NCBI RefSeq assembly: GCF_041027365.1
Contig: NZ_JBFTEH010000005.1
Coordinates: forward strand, 1-64,000
Length of the DNA: 64,000 nucleotides
Origin: VKMB-3413 sp041027365
GTDB lineage: Bacteria > Pseudomonadota > Alphaproteobacteria > Rhizobiales > Rhizobiaceae
Direction: 5' to 3'
Positions 16,896-25,885 of this stretch are shown here, in pieces (positions within the stretch are counted from its first letter, which is position 1; each line of letters begins with the position of its first letter). The position numbers and the translations under genes are program-made. A model generated the notes under the pieces. That model made no database searches. It had not been told where the DNA came from and worked only from the letters and a program-made list of their open reading frames with translations.

Positions 16896-16924
16896 CTCAG
16901 CAAGCACAGCTTCTGCTCGCTGAG
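16896..16924. repeat. Inverted repeat upstream of the lipid-linked sugar cluster
   Basis: Arms CTCAGC-a-AGCA and TGCT-c-GCTGAG surround a 7-base loop, pairing 10 of 11 positions. It lies about 90 bases upstream of the HAD-UbiA start and about 100 bases past the end of lysK. No T-tract follows on the minus strand. It could be a regulator site, part of a 5' leader, or a weak terminator for lysK. Confidence 0.45.
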
Positions 16925-17022
16925 TTGCCTTCAGGGTAAACTGCGGGCTAACGGCCGGCCGCAGGTTCGAGCGATCGCCGCTCCGGCCGGAGTCCGTCCA
17001 TTCGCGCCTCGCCGAAGACGCT

Positions 17023-18684
17023 TCAGGCCGAGGCGGCCAGCCGCCCCTCCAGCGCCGCGCGGATCAGCTCGCGCGTCTCGACGATGCCGTAGAGCGCGAC
17101 GAAGGAGCCGAAGCGCGGACCGCGTTCCTGGCCGAGCAGGATCTGGTAGAGCGCCTGGAACCACTCCACCGACACGCCCGGACCGCCTTCCGGGCCCTTC
17201 TTCTTCATGTCCTGGTAGCGCTCGATCGGACGGGCGACGTCGAGCATGGCGTTCTGGATCGTCTCGCCGTCGGCGTCCGCCGGCAGCGCCGCCAGCTTGG
17301 CGTCGAGTTCCTCGAGCGCCGCCCGCTCGACGTCGTCCGGCGCGCGGAACGTCTTTCCCGGCTTCACGAAGTCGTCGTAGTAGCGGATGGCGTAGCCGAC
17401 GAGGCGGTCGAGTTCCGGCGCGGTCTCGGGCGTGACGCCCGGCGCGTAGCGGGTGATGAAGCCCCACAACGTCGCCTTGTTGGCGGCGTTCGAGGCCGAG
17501 ACGAGGTTCAGCAGCATGGCGAAGGGCACCGGCACGCTTTCGGCCGGCGGCGCCCCGTCGTGGATGTGCCAGACAGGGTTCTGCAGCCGCTGCTTCAGGT
17601 CCTGGCGCTGATAGGCGGAGACGAAGGCGTAGTAGTCGTCGACGGCCTTGGGAATGACGTCGAAATAGAGGCGCTTGGCGGCCTTCGGCTTGCCGAACAT
17701 GTAGAAGGCGAGGCTCTCCGGCGAGGCATAGGCGAGCCATTCGTCGATGGTCAGGCCATTGCCCTTGGACTTCGAGATCTTCTGGCCCTTCTCGTCGAGG
17801 AAGAGCTCGTAGTTGAAGCCCTCCGGCGGCGTGCCGCCGAGCGCCTTGCAGATCTGCGAGGAGAGGTTGACCGAGTCGATGAGGTCCTTGCCGGCCATCT
17901 CGTAGTCGACGCCGAGCGCCGTCCAGCGCAGCGCCCAGTCGGCCTTCCACTGGCACTTGACCGCGCCGCCGGTGACCGGCGTCTCGATCCGCTCGCCGGT
18001 GTCCGGGTCGAGATAGGCGACCATGCCGCGCGCAACGTCGCGCTCGACCATCGGCACCTGCAGGACGATGCCGGACTTCGGATGGACGGGCAGGAAGGGC
18101 GAATAGGTCGCGCGCCGGTCGGGCCCAAGCGTCGGCAGGATGATCTCCATCACCTCGTCGTAGGCCGCGAGCATCTTCAGGAGCGTCGCGTCGAAGCGGC
18201 CGGCGGTGTAGTAATCGGTCGCCGAGGCAAAGGTGTAGTCGAAGCGGAAGCCGTCGAGGAAGGCTCTGAGCCGGGCGTTGTTGGCCGCGCCGAAGGAGGG
18301 GTGCTCGTTCGAGAACGGGTCCGGCACGCGCGACAGCGGCCGGCCGAGATGGGCGAGCATCATGTCGCGGTTCGGCACGTTCTCCGGCACCTTGCGCAGG
18401 CCGTCCATATCGTCGGAGAAGCACAGCAGCCGCGTCGCCACCTGGTCGCCGGTCAAGACGCGGAAGGCGTGGCGGACCATCGAGGTGCGCGCCACCTCGC
18501 CGAAGGTGCCGATATGCGGCAGGCCGGACGGGCCGTAGCCGGTCTCGAACAGCACCTCATTCGGCGTACCGGTCTTCTCGAACCGCGCCAGCAGCTTGCG
18601 GGCCTCCTCGAACGGCCAGGCATTGGAAGCGAGCGCTTCCGCGCGAAACGTCGCGGCGTCGGCTTCGATCGGCGGGGTCGGCAT
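17023..18684 (-). CDS. lysK: Lysyl-tRNA synthetase, class I (archaeal type)
   Basis: The 553-residue enzyme charges tRNA-Lys with lysine using a class I Rossmann catalytic domain. The HIGH-equivalent is GPSGLPHIGTF (HIG at 57-59) and the KMSKS-equivalent is KISKSKGNG near residue 303. A Zn-ribbon-like cysteine set is not obvious. Class I LysRS is the archaeal form and is also found in alphaproteobacteria and spirochaetes in place of the usual class II enzyme. No second LysRS is in the window. It is monocistronic, with the start MPTPPIEAD at 18684 and no better in-frame ATG near the N-terminus. Confidence 0.95.
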   Translation of the reverse strand: MPTPPIEADAATFRAEALASNAWPFEEARKLLARFEKTGTPNEVLFETGYGPSGLPHIGTFGEVARTSMVRHAFRVLTGDQVATRLLCFSDDMDGLRKVPENVPNRDMMLAHLGRPLSRVPDPFSNEHPSFGAANNARLRAFLDGFRFDYTFASATDYYTAGRFDATLLKMLAAYDEVMEIILPTLGPDRRATYSPFLPVHPKSGIVLQVPMVERDVARGMVAYLDPDTGERIETPVTGGAVKCQWKADWALRWTALGVDYEMAGKDLIDSVNLSSQICKALGGTPPEGFNYELFLDEKGQKISKSKGNGLTIDEWLAYASPESLAFYMFGKPKAAKRLYFDVIPKAVDDYYAFVSAYQRQDLKQRLQNPVWHIHDGAPPAESVPVPFAMLLNLVSASNAANKATLWGFITRYAPGVTPETAPELDRLVGYAIRYYDDFVKPGKTFRAPDDVERAALEELDAKLAALPADADGETIQNAMLDVARPIERYQDMKKKGPEGGPGVSVEWFQALYQILLGQERGPRFGSFVALYGIVETRELIRAALEGRLAASA

Positions 18685-18886
18685 CGCGGGTCCTTCATGG
18701 GTTCGGCGGGAGACGGCGCGGCGGCATCGACGACGGTGAAGCCGTCGCAGCGCGCGAAAAATCCGTGCCGAGGACGTCTAGAAAGAAGCCGGCGAGCCGT
18801 CAACAAAGCCGGCCGCCGCGTCTTGTTGGCCCTCGCCTGCGCCCTTAAGTTCGGCTCCCAATTCGACAGCTGAAGGCAGACACGAC

Positions 18887-19297
18887 ATGGCCGATCTCGA
18901 ACCGCAGGAGGCGCTGGTGCATCTGATGATCGCCATGGCCGCCGCCGACGGCGCCGTCAGCGAGACCGAGCTGCGTGGCCTCTCGCTGCTCCTCGAGACG
19001 CTGCCGGTCTTCCAGGGCTTCGACCGGAGCCGGCTCGACGCGATGGTGCGCCATTGCAGCGAGATTCTCGATCGCGAGGACGGGCTCGACGAGATCATCG
19101 AGAACGTGAAGGCAGCCGTGCCGGACGCGGTCTACGAGACCGCCTATGCACTCGCGGTGGAGGTCGCTGCCGCCGACGTCAAGGCCAAGGAGCCGGAGCT
19201 GCGCTTTCTGGAGATGCTGCGCGACGCCTTCGAGCTCGACCGCCTCACCTCCGGCGCCATCGAGCACTCGGCCCGGGTGCGCTACCGCCGGCTCTGA
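18887..19297 (+). CDS. TerB-like domain protein
   Basis: The 136-residue acidic all-helical protein has the TerB pattern: HLMIAMAAADGAVSETELRGL, then DEIIENVKAAV and AYALAVEVAAADVKAKEPELRFLEML. The paired AxADGxxxxxE acidic helices bind metal in TerB. The family name comes from tellurite resistance, but stand-alone chromosomal copies have no firmly known role. It is divergent from lysK and convergent with the solute-binding protein gene only 8 bases away. A GAAGG box lies upstream of the ATG. Confidence 0.85.
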   Translation: MADLEPQEALVHLMIAMAAADGAVSETELRGLSLLLETLPVFQGFDRSRLDAMVRHCSEILDREDGLDEIIENVKAAVPDAVYETAYALAVEVAAADVKAKEPELRFLEMLRDAFELDRLTSGAIEHSARVRYRRL

Positions 19298-19305
19298 CCG
19301 GTCGA

Positions 19306-20175
19306 TCAGAACGCGCTGACCGGGAAGTAGCGCAGCAGCAGGTCGGAGAAGCGCTTCTTCTCGACCAGTTGACCGATGGCATAGTCGATCGCGTCGGCCA
19401 GCGCCTTGTCGTTCGGGGCGACGGCGATCGCCAGCCCCTCGCCGAGGAAGCGGTCGGACAGGAACGGCCCGCCGGAAAAGCTGCAGCACCCCGCGGCCGC
19501 TTCGCTCTCCAGCCAGAAGGACAGGCTGACGCCATCGCCGAAGAAGGCGTCGATCTTGCCGCCCTTCATCGCGGCGAGGCCGTCGTTGCGCATGTCGAAA
19601 ACCTGTTCCTTCACGTCGGGGAAGAAGGCCCGGAGCATGGCGGCATGCGCGCTGCCCTTCTCGACGCCGACGACCTTGCCCTTTAAACCGGCCGCGACCG
19701 GCGGCTTCACCATCCTGTCCCTGCGGGTCACGAAGCGCGCGGGATAGCGGAAATAGGGTTCGGAGAAGGCGAACTGGCTCCGCGTCTGCGGCGTCATGGC
19801 GAGGCCGGCAATGATCGCCTCGCCGTCGCCCCGCTCCAGCGCCGGCACGAGATCCTTGAACGCCATGGCTTCGATCTGGCAGCGCGGCAGGATGTCGAGC
19901 TCCTCGCAGATCGCCCGGGCAAGCTCGACGTTGAAGCCGGCCAGCTGGCCGCGCGAGTCCAGGAAGTTGAACGGCGGGTAATCCGTCGTCGTCAGGAACC
20001 GGATGCGCTGCCGGCCGGACAGGTCGGGTTTCGACATGCGCTGGCGCTGATCGAAGAAGTTCGGCGTGGGGACGACGTTCTGCGGGTCGGCGGCGCGGAC
20101 GAGAACTGCCGGCGCCACGCAGAAGAGCACGGTCACCCCTGCAAGAATCAACTTCTGCGCGATGAATTCTCGCAT
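19306..20175 (-). CDS. Periplasmic solute-binding protein, family 3 (amino-acid type)
   Basis: The 289-residue product has a signal peptide (to about residue 28, VLVRAAD). The SBP family 3 core includes TTTDYPPFNFLDSRGQLAGFNVELARAIC, the signature of polar amino-acid receptors, and MRNDGLAAMKGGKIDAFFGDG in the second lobe. No permease or ATPase lies next to it. It may be an orphan receptor or may serve a transporter elsewhere, and such orphans sometimes act in signalling. It is divergent from the GT2 gene, with only 34 bases between the two starts as drawn. Confidence 0.87.
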   Translation of the reverse strand: MREFIAQKLILAGVTVLFCVAPAVLVRAADPQNVVPTPNFFDQRQRMSKPDLSGRQRIRFLTTTDYPPFNFLDSRGQLAGFNVELARAICEELDILPRCQIEAMAFKDLVPALERGDGEAIIAGLAMTPQTRSQFAFSEPYFRYPARFVTRRDRMVKPPVAAGLKGKVVGVEKGSAHAAMLRAFFPDVKEQVFDMRNDGLAAMKGGKIDAFFGDGVSLSFWLESEAAAGCCSFSGGPFLSDRFLGEGLAIAVAPNDKALADAIDYAIGQLVEKKRFSDLLLRYFPVSAF

Positions 20176-20209
20176 TGATTAGTTTCCCCAGCGTCACCAC
20201 CCAAACAAG

Positions 20210-22303
20210 ATGACACTGCCTTTTGCAACGGCAGCGGGCGAAAGCCGGTCGGGTCGGGGTGGGCCTTTTCGCGTGCACGACAACTCGTATGACGTCGTCG
20301 ACAGTCACCGGGCATTCTACGCGTCCCAGCCACCGGGGCGCAACGGCCGGATTCCAGCCTCGGCTTTGCGCTCTGCGCCGTCGCCGACGGGCGGGCGGTT
20401 CCGGCCGAGGTTCGACGCAAAGCTCGCGCAGCCGTTTCTCGCAAGCCTGATCCTCTCCACGCTGGACATCGGGCCTGAGACGGTTGCCGCAGCAGCCGAG
20501 GCGGCGAGCCGGAACGGCACGGACATCGCCGCCGAGCTGCTCGTCGCGGGAGACGTCGAGGAGACGACGCTCGCGGCGGCCATGGCTGCGGCGCTGGACC
20601 TGCCGTTCGAAGATATCGGCGAGGCGGACGAGGTGCTCGGGGCGGAGCGGCTGGTGGGCCGGCCGCCGCCGCGGATCCTCAAGACCTGCGACGACCGGCT
20701 CGACGCCAAGCTCTTCCTGGTTCCGCGGCTGGAACGGCTCGACGCTCTCGCCGCCCATCTCCAGGCCTGGCCGTCGCTGCGGCGGATCGCCAGGGTCACG
20801 ACGACCTCGGACGTCCGGGCCGCGATCGAGCGCCAGACCCTGCCGGAGCGATGGCGGGCGGCCGTCCTCAGCCTCTCCGCGGACGAGCCGATCCTTTCGG
20901 CCCGCACGGTTCTGACGGCTGCGCAGGCCGCGGCTCTGGTGCTCGCCGTCACCTTCGCGGCAGCCGCCGCCGTCGCGGCGCCCCGGCTGATGCTGGACCT
21001 GGTCCACGCCTCGGCCGGTCTCCTGTTCGGCGGCTGCCTCGCCTTCCGCTGCGCCGCCCTCGCCGGGCCGCAGCCCCAGCTGCAACCGGTTTCGCCACCC
21101 GCCCTCCCCGACGAGCCGCTGCCCGTGTACTCGGTGCTTGTCGCGCTGCATCACGAGACGACGGTGGTGCCGCACCTCGTCGAAGCGCTCGCGGCACTCG
21201 ACTGGCCGGCGAGCCGGCTGGAGATCCGGCTCGTCTGCGAGGCGGACGACGTCGCGACGATCCGAGCCGTCCGGGCGGCGATCCGCGGACGGCCGCAGTT
21301 TGCGGTGATCGAGGTCCCGCCCTCGGAGCCGCGCACCAAGCCGAAGGCGCTCAACACCGCTCTGCCGCTCGTGTCCGGGGAGTTCGTCGTGCTCTACGAC
21401 GCCGAAGACGAGCCGGATCCCGGCCAGCTGAAGGAGGCCTACCGCGCCTTCCGCACCGGCCCGGCCGGCCTCGCCTGCGTCCAGGCGCCGCTGGTGATCC
21501 GCAACGGCCAGCGCAACTGGCTGGCCGGCGTCTTCGCGCTCGAATATGCGGCGCTGTTCCGCCGGATCCTGCCCTGGCTGGCCAGCCACGGTCTGCCGCT
21601 GCCGCTCGGCGGAACGTCCAACCATTTCGTCCGCGCCCATCTCGTTGCCGCGGGTGGCTGGGACTCGCACAACGTGACCGAGGATGCCGATCTCGGCCTG
21701 CGCCTCGTGCGCAAGGGGTTCCGCGTCGGAACGATCACCCGGCCGACCTTCGAGGACGCGCCGGAAAGGCTGACGATCTGGTACAGACAGCGCACGCGCT
21801 GGCTGAAGGGCTGGTTCCAGACCTATCTCCTCCACATGCGCGAGCCGCGCCGGCTGCTGCGCGAACTCGGCATGCGACGCATGGCGGCCTTCCAGCTGCT
21901 GTTCCTCGGCATGCTCGCATCTTCGCTCGTGCATCCGATCTTCCTTGGCATCGTCGCCCTGTTCGTGACCTCGCTCGTCGATGGCGCCCTGAAGGTCACG
22001 GACCTCGATCCGCTCTTCGTGCTCGACCTGATCAACGCCGCCGGCGGCTACGGCGTTTTCATCGCGCTGTCCGGCGTGGCGCTCGACGCCAGGGAGCGAC
22101 GCACCTTGCCGCGGTTCTACCCATACCTCCCGCTCTACTGGCTGCTGGTCGCCTGTGCCGGCCTCCGGGCCTTCCGCCAGCTTTTCTTCGCCCCGCACAA
22201 CTGGGAGAAGACCCCGCATGGCATCGAGGCGCGCATGGATTTCGCCGACCCGCGGCATCGGGTCGAGCCGGTATTCGACGGCGGCGAAGCCGGATGGGCG
22301 TGA
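20210..22303 (+). CDS. GT2 family membrane glycosyltransferase with N-terminal GspE-N-like domain
   Basis: The product is up to 697 residues. Residues about 75-215 resemble the MshEN/GspE N-terminal domain (LLVAGDVEETTLAAAMAAALDLPFED), which binds cyclic di-GMP in some proteins. Next come two membrane helices and a processive GT2 domain with DAEDEPD, TEDADLGLRLV and RQRTRWLKG (the D, TED and QxxRW motifs), then several C-terminal helices. Such enzymes polymerise sugars across the inner membrane; the sugar is unknown. No partner export genes are adjacent. The start is uncertain: the first 60 residues look poorly conserved, and a GTG at 20273 is an alternative. Confidence 0.85.
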   Translation: MTLPFATAAGESRSGRGGPFRVHDNSYDVVDSHRAFYASQPPGRNGRIPASALRSAPSPTGGRFRPRFDAKLAQPFLASLILSTLDIGPETVAAAAEAASRNGTDIAAELLVAGDVEETTLAAAMAAALDLPFEDIGEADEVLGAERLVGRPPPRILKTCDDRLDAKLFLVPRLERLDALAAHLQAWPSLRRIARVTTTSDVRAAIERQTLPERWRAAVLSLSADEPILSARTVLTAAQAAALVLAVTFAAAAAVAAPRLMLDLVHASAGLLFGGCLAFRCAALAGPQPQLQPVSPPALPDEPLPVYSVLVALHHETTVVPHLVEALAALDWPASRLEIRLVCEADDVATIRAVRAAIRGRPQFAVIEVPPSEPRTKPKALNTALPLVSGEFVVLYDAEDEPDPGQLKEAYRAFRTGPAGLACVQAPLVIRNGQRNWLAGVFALEYAALFRRILPWLASHGLPLPLGGTSNHFVRAHLVAAGGWDSHNVTEDADLGLRLVRKGFRVGTITRPTFEDAPERLTIWYRQRTRWLKGWFQTYLLHMREPRRLLRELGMRRMAAFQLLFLGMLASSLVHPIFLGIVALFVTSLVDGALKVTDLDPLFVLDLINAAGGYGVFIALSGVALDARERRTLPRFYPYLPLYWLLVACAGLRAFRQLFFAPHNWEKTPHGIEARMDFADPRHRVEPVFDGGEAGWA

Positions 22304-22321
22304 GACCCGCGGCGAGGCCGT

Positions 22322-23902
22322 CTACTGGGCCGCCGTCGGGCGCTGCTTCAAAGCATCCAGCGCATCCGCGAGGATCGCCTGCAGCCGGGCACGCTCGGCG
22401 CCCGTCACCCGATCGAGGTCGAGGAAGATCCGCGCGCCCTCGGTGAATTCGTTGATGATCCCGGTGTCGGCCGCGCGTTCGTCGTGGATGCCCTCCACCA
22501 CGTAAGGGATCACCTCGCGACTGATGCCCTTCAGCGAGATCGCCGGCAGCGGCCGGGCCCGGACCGTATCCTCCACATGCGCATAGGTCTCGTAGCTCAT
22601 CACGATGCCGCCCGGCTCGGCGATCTGCTCCAGCCGGGCGGCAAGGTTCGCCTCGGCACCGATGATCGTGTAGTCCATCCGGTCGGCGCTGCCGAAATTG
22701 CCGACATTGCAGAAGCCGGTGTTGATCCCCATGCGCGCCTGGAACGGCCGCTCGATGCCGCGCCGGCGCCATGCGACGTTCAGCTCCGCCATGCGCCGCT
22801 GCATGGCGATCGCCATCGCGACGCAGGCCCTTGCATCCTCCCTCGGGCCCTTGGTCTCGGGATCGCCGAAGAAGGCGAGGATCGCGTCGCCGATGAACTT
22901 GTCCACCGTCGCCCCGTGCTCGTGGGCGATCTTCGCCATCTCGGTGAAGTACTCGTTGAGGATCGCGGTCAGCTCCTCCGGCTGCAGCCGCTCCGAGGAG
23001 ACGGTGAAATCCTTGATGTCGGAGAAGAAGATCGTCAGCTTCTTGCGCTCGGTGGAAATCACCACGTCCCGCTCGCCCGAGAAGATCGAGCGGTAGACCT
23101 GCGGCGAGAGATATTTGGAGATCTTCATCGAGACGGCGGCGAGGAAGGAATTGGCCTCCTCGAGTTCGCGGTTCATACGGCCGAAGGTGCGCGCCTGGCG
23201 CCACTGCATGGAGGCGAAGGCGGCGCCGAAGAGGCCGGCGCCGGCGAAATAGGTGAGAAGGTATTTGAACGAGAGGAGGTTCGCCGCGATCGGCTGCGTC
23301 ACCTCGATCTCCTGGATGCCGCGGACATCGCCGACCTTCCAGTCCCGCTTCGGGCTCTCGGGATGGGTATTGTGGCAGGCGACGCAGGCGGTTCCCATGA
23401 TCACCGGCGCGGCGAGCCGGATCCTGCGGTCGAACAGCGAACCGCTGACGGCGGTGATGACGGGCGGATTGCCGGCATCCTTCCGGAAGGTCGCGAGCGC
23501 ACCGGTCTCGAACGCGTCGAGCTTGTGGGGCTGGCGCGACGTGAAGACGTAGTCCGACACGAAGCGGTACCGCATGTCCTCACCGCGATGGCCGATCACC
23601 TGGCCGAGTTCCAGCGAGAGGGTCGCGGGAATGGGGATCGCGCCGGGAATGTCCATGTAGTTGTGAGCGGCAATCGTCTTGCCGCCCGGATTGGCCAGCA
23701 CGCGACCGACGACATTCGTCGCATAGTAGCTGCGGATGTCGGTGATCATCGCGTTGAGGCTGTTCGCCTGCGTGTTCAGCGACATGTCCGAAAGGTGCCG
23801 CAGGTCGAGCCAGACCGCGACCGGCAGAAGCGCCAGCGCCAGCACGACCGCCGCGGCGAAGAAGATCGGCCGCGCCATCAGATAGGTGAACACCCGGTTC
23901 AT
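22322..23902 (-). CDS. Adenylate/guanylate cyclase with c-type haem (DUF3365/Tll0287-like) sensor domain
   Basis: The 526-residue protein has an N-terminal membrane helix (12-32) and a periplasmic domain with CVACH (C173, C176, H177) in a Tll0287-like fold. A second helix (about 205-232) leads to a class III cyclase domain with metal aspartates D295 (FFSDIKDFT) and D339 (FIGDAILAFF). MDYTIIGAEANLAARL has the Asp/Thr pair usual for adenylate cyclases. CxxCH implies covalent haem, so cAMP synthesis may respond to redox state, NO, CO or O2. The ATG at 23902 is used; a GTG at 23926 would add eight residues. It is a single gene, convergent with the GT2 gene. Confidence 0.88.
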   Translation of the reverse strand: MNRVFTYLMARPIFFAAAVVLALALLPVAVWLDLRHLSDMSLNTQANSLNAMITDIRSYYATNVVGRVLANPGGKTIAAHNYMDIPGAIPIPATLSLELGQVIGHRGEDMRYRFVSDYVFTSRQPHKLDAFETGALATFRKDAGNPPVITAVSGSLFDRRIRLAAPVIMGTACVACHNTHPESPKRDWKVGDVRGIQEIEVTQPIAANLLSFKYLLTYFAGAGLFGAAFASMQWRQARTFGRMNRELEEANSFLAAVSMKISKYLSPQVYRSIFSGERDVVISTERKKLTIFFSDIKDFTVSSERLQPEELTAILNEYFTEMAKIAHEHGATVDKFIGDAILAFFGDPETKGPREDARACVAMAIAMQRRMAELNVAWRRRGIERPFQARMGINTGFCNVGNFGSADRMDYTIIGAEANLAARLEQIAEPGGIVMSYETYAHVEDTVRARPLPAISLKGISREVIPYVVEGIHDERAADTGIINEFTEGARIFLDLDRVTGAERARLQAILADALDALKQRPTAAQ

Positions 23903-24190
23903 CGCGGCAACGCCCTCGGACAACACTCAGCCGACTATACGTCATTCGGCGAAGGGTTTGGAGCGTCATTCAGCGAACCGGCGCGGCGCGCCGGTGCACG
24001 CGGATGGCCACCGCGCCTGTCGTTTTTCGAAGCACGGGGCCGTCGGCGTCGATGGCGAGACGGCTTCGGCGGGCCGCGTCGTCGAACCGACAGACAGATA
24101 CGACTATCTCCCGGAGCTTGTTGCCCTCCGGGCGAAGCATCCGGCAGGCGGCCGGGCAGCCGCGAAGGGCCGGCCCGGCTCCTCTTCCGA

Positions 24191-24337
24191 TTACTGCGCG
24201 ACGTTGCGCACGGCCTGACCCGTTGCGTCGACCGTATTGCCAACGTCGCGGCCGGCGCCGCGGATCGTGTTCGCGCAGGCCGAAATCATGAGGACGCCGG
24301 CGAGGAGGGTGGTGAGGACGACGATACGCTGGGACAT
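24191..24337 (-). CDS. Entericidin A/B family small lipoprotein
   Basis: The product is 48 residues. The lipobox is ISAC with the lipidated cysteine at 21, followed by ANTIRGAGRDVGNTVDATGQAV, the amphipathic repeat of entericidin A/B. Members are tiny envelope lipoproteins linked to stress and a toxin/antidote pair in E. coli; only one copy is seen here. The start MSQRIVV at 24337 gives a normal signal peptide. The frame upstream runs antisense into the patatin start region and is not coding. It is divergent from the patatin gene. Confidence 0.88.
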   Translation of the reverse strand: MSQRIVVLTTLLAGVLMISACANTIRGAGRDVGNTVDATGQAVRNVAQ

Positions 24338-24557
24338 GGACCGAACTCCAGTTGAGACTGCAACCGTAACGCCGCCGCAATTTTCCGGTTCCGCCATCTT
24401 TTCGCCGTCGTTGCCGAAGGCGCGGGCAAGTTGCGGCTCGGCCACAGCATCTGGCGGAGAAACCCCTTGCGGCGCTGCCGTTCCGATGCCACATCCATCG
24501 ATGCTGCAGCGCAGCAGACACCCGACGTTGCGGCAGGCGAAAGCGAGAGGGACGGAT

Positions 24558-25703
24558 ATGCCTGAACGCCCGGCTTCCGACGCGCGCTCGCCCATCACGC
24601 ATGATGGCGAGCGGCTGGTTCTGGTCCTGCAGGGCGGAGGCGCGCTCGGCGCCTACCAGGGCGGCGTCTTCGAGGCGCTTTCCGACGCCGGCGGGCGTCC
24701 CGACTGGATCGCCGGCATCTCCATCGGCGCGATCAACGCCGCCCTCATCGCAGGCAATCCGCCGGAGCGGCGCATCGCGGCCCTGCGAGCCTTCTGGAAC
24801 GAGGTATCCTCGACGCTCGCGATCACCGAGCCGCTGCCGGTCCCTGGCAACTTCGCCAGAAGCCTCGCCTCGGAGGCCAGCGCCGTGACCGCGCTCTACG
24901 GCGTGCCCGGATTCTTTCACCCGCGGGTGCCGCCCACCTATCTCCTGCCGTCCGCCCATCCCGGCGCGATCGGCTATTATGACACAACGCCACTGCGGCG
25001 GACGCTCGAGCGCCTCGTCGACTTCGACCGCCTCAACGACGGGGGCATGCGCGTCAGCCTCGGCGCGGTGAATGTCGCGACGGGCAATTTCCGCTATTTC
25101 GACACCGCCGACATGCGCCTCGGCCCGGAACACGTCATGGCGAGCGGCGCGCTGCCGCCCGGCTTCCCCCCGATCAAGATCGACGACGACTGGTACTGGG
25201 ACGGCGGCCTCGTCTCGAACACCCCCCTCGCCTACGTGCTGGACCAGGACACACGGGACGACATGTGCATCTTCCAGGTGGACCTCTTCCCGGCCGCCGG
25301 CCCGCTGCCGGAATCGATCTTCGACCTGTCCGAACGCGAGAAGGACATCCGCTTCTCCAGCCGGACCCGCCTCAACTCCGACGCGGTGAAACAGAAGCAG
25401 AAGGAGCGCCGCGCAATGCACCGTCTGCTCGCCAAGCTGCCGCCGGAATTCGCCGACGATCCGGATGCCGCCCTGTTGCGGGAGGCCTCCAACGACGCGG
25501 CGATCACGCTCGTCCACCTGATCAACCGCCGCAAGGCCTGGAACAGCGAGGCCAAGGACTACGAGTTCTCGCGCCGGACCGCGGTCGAGCGCTGGGCCGA
25601 CGGCCGGACCGACGCGCATACGGCGCTCACCCACCCGTCCTTCGTGCAGCGCCGCCGCCCCGCCTTCGGGATCGAGATCCTCGACCCCTGCCGAACAGGC
25701 TAG
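24558..25703 (+). CDS. Patatin-like phospholipase with DUF3734-type C-terminus
   Basis: The 381-residue product has the patatin oxyanion-hole motif QGGGALGAYQGG (25-36), the nucleophile elbow GISIG with S55, and the catalytic Asp of WDGGL (about D215). The C-terminal part with EKDIRFSSRTRLN is typical of the DUF3734 group. These are cytosolic or membrane-associated lipid acyl hydrolases, and in rhizobia members act in membrane lipid or polyhydroxybutyrate turnover. The ATG at 24558 follows AGAGGGA; the longer upstream frame has no family similarity. It is monocistronic. Confidence 0.9.
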   Translation: MPERPASDARSPITHDGERLVLVLQGGGALGAYQGGVFEALSDAGGRPDWIAGISIGAINAALIAGNPPERRIAALRAFWNEVSSTLAITEPLPVPGNFARSLASEASAVTALYGVPGFFHPRVPPTYLLPSAHPGAIGYYDTTPLRRTLERLVDFDRLNDGGMRVSLGAVNVATGNFRYFDTADMRLGPEHVMASGALPPGFPPIKIDDDWYWDGGLVSNTPLAYVLDQDTRDDMCIFQVDLFPAAGPLPESIFDLSEREKDIRFSSRTRLNSDAVKQKQKERRAMHRLLAKLPPEFADDPDAALLREASNDAAITLVHLINRRKAWNSEAKDYEFSRRTAVERWADGRTDAHTALTHPSFVQRRRPAFGIEILDPCRTG

Positions 25704-25885
25704 GCGGGCGCTACGACTGCTGCGCGGCCTGTGACGGGCGTCACGCCCTCGTGTCGACATGTTCTGTCACGATAGGAATACGGGAACCTCGACTTAACCT
25801 GCGAAAGGGCATAGTGAGCCCTCGTGCCGGCAACGATCGGCTCCCGGCAGTTCGAGCCCTGAAGTCGGCAGCCCGCACGATCGGC

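Noticed and set aside
18887..19297. TerB-like gene as part of a tellurite-resistance (ter) phage-defence cluster
   Set aside because: No terC, terD or terZ-like gene is nearby, and the flanking genes are housekeeping or unrelated.
18845..22258. Minus-strand open frame of over 1100 codons across the TerB, binding-protein and GT2 genes
   Set aside because: It crosses three well-supported genes and both strands' real coding signals, and shows only Arg/Gln/Glu-rich sequence.
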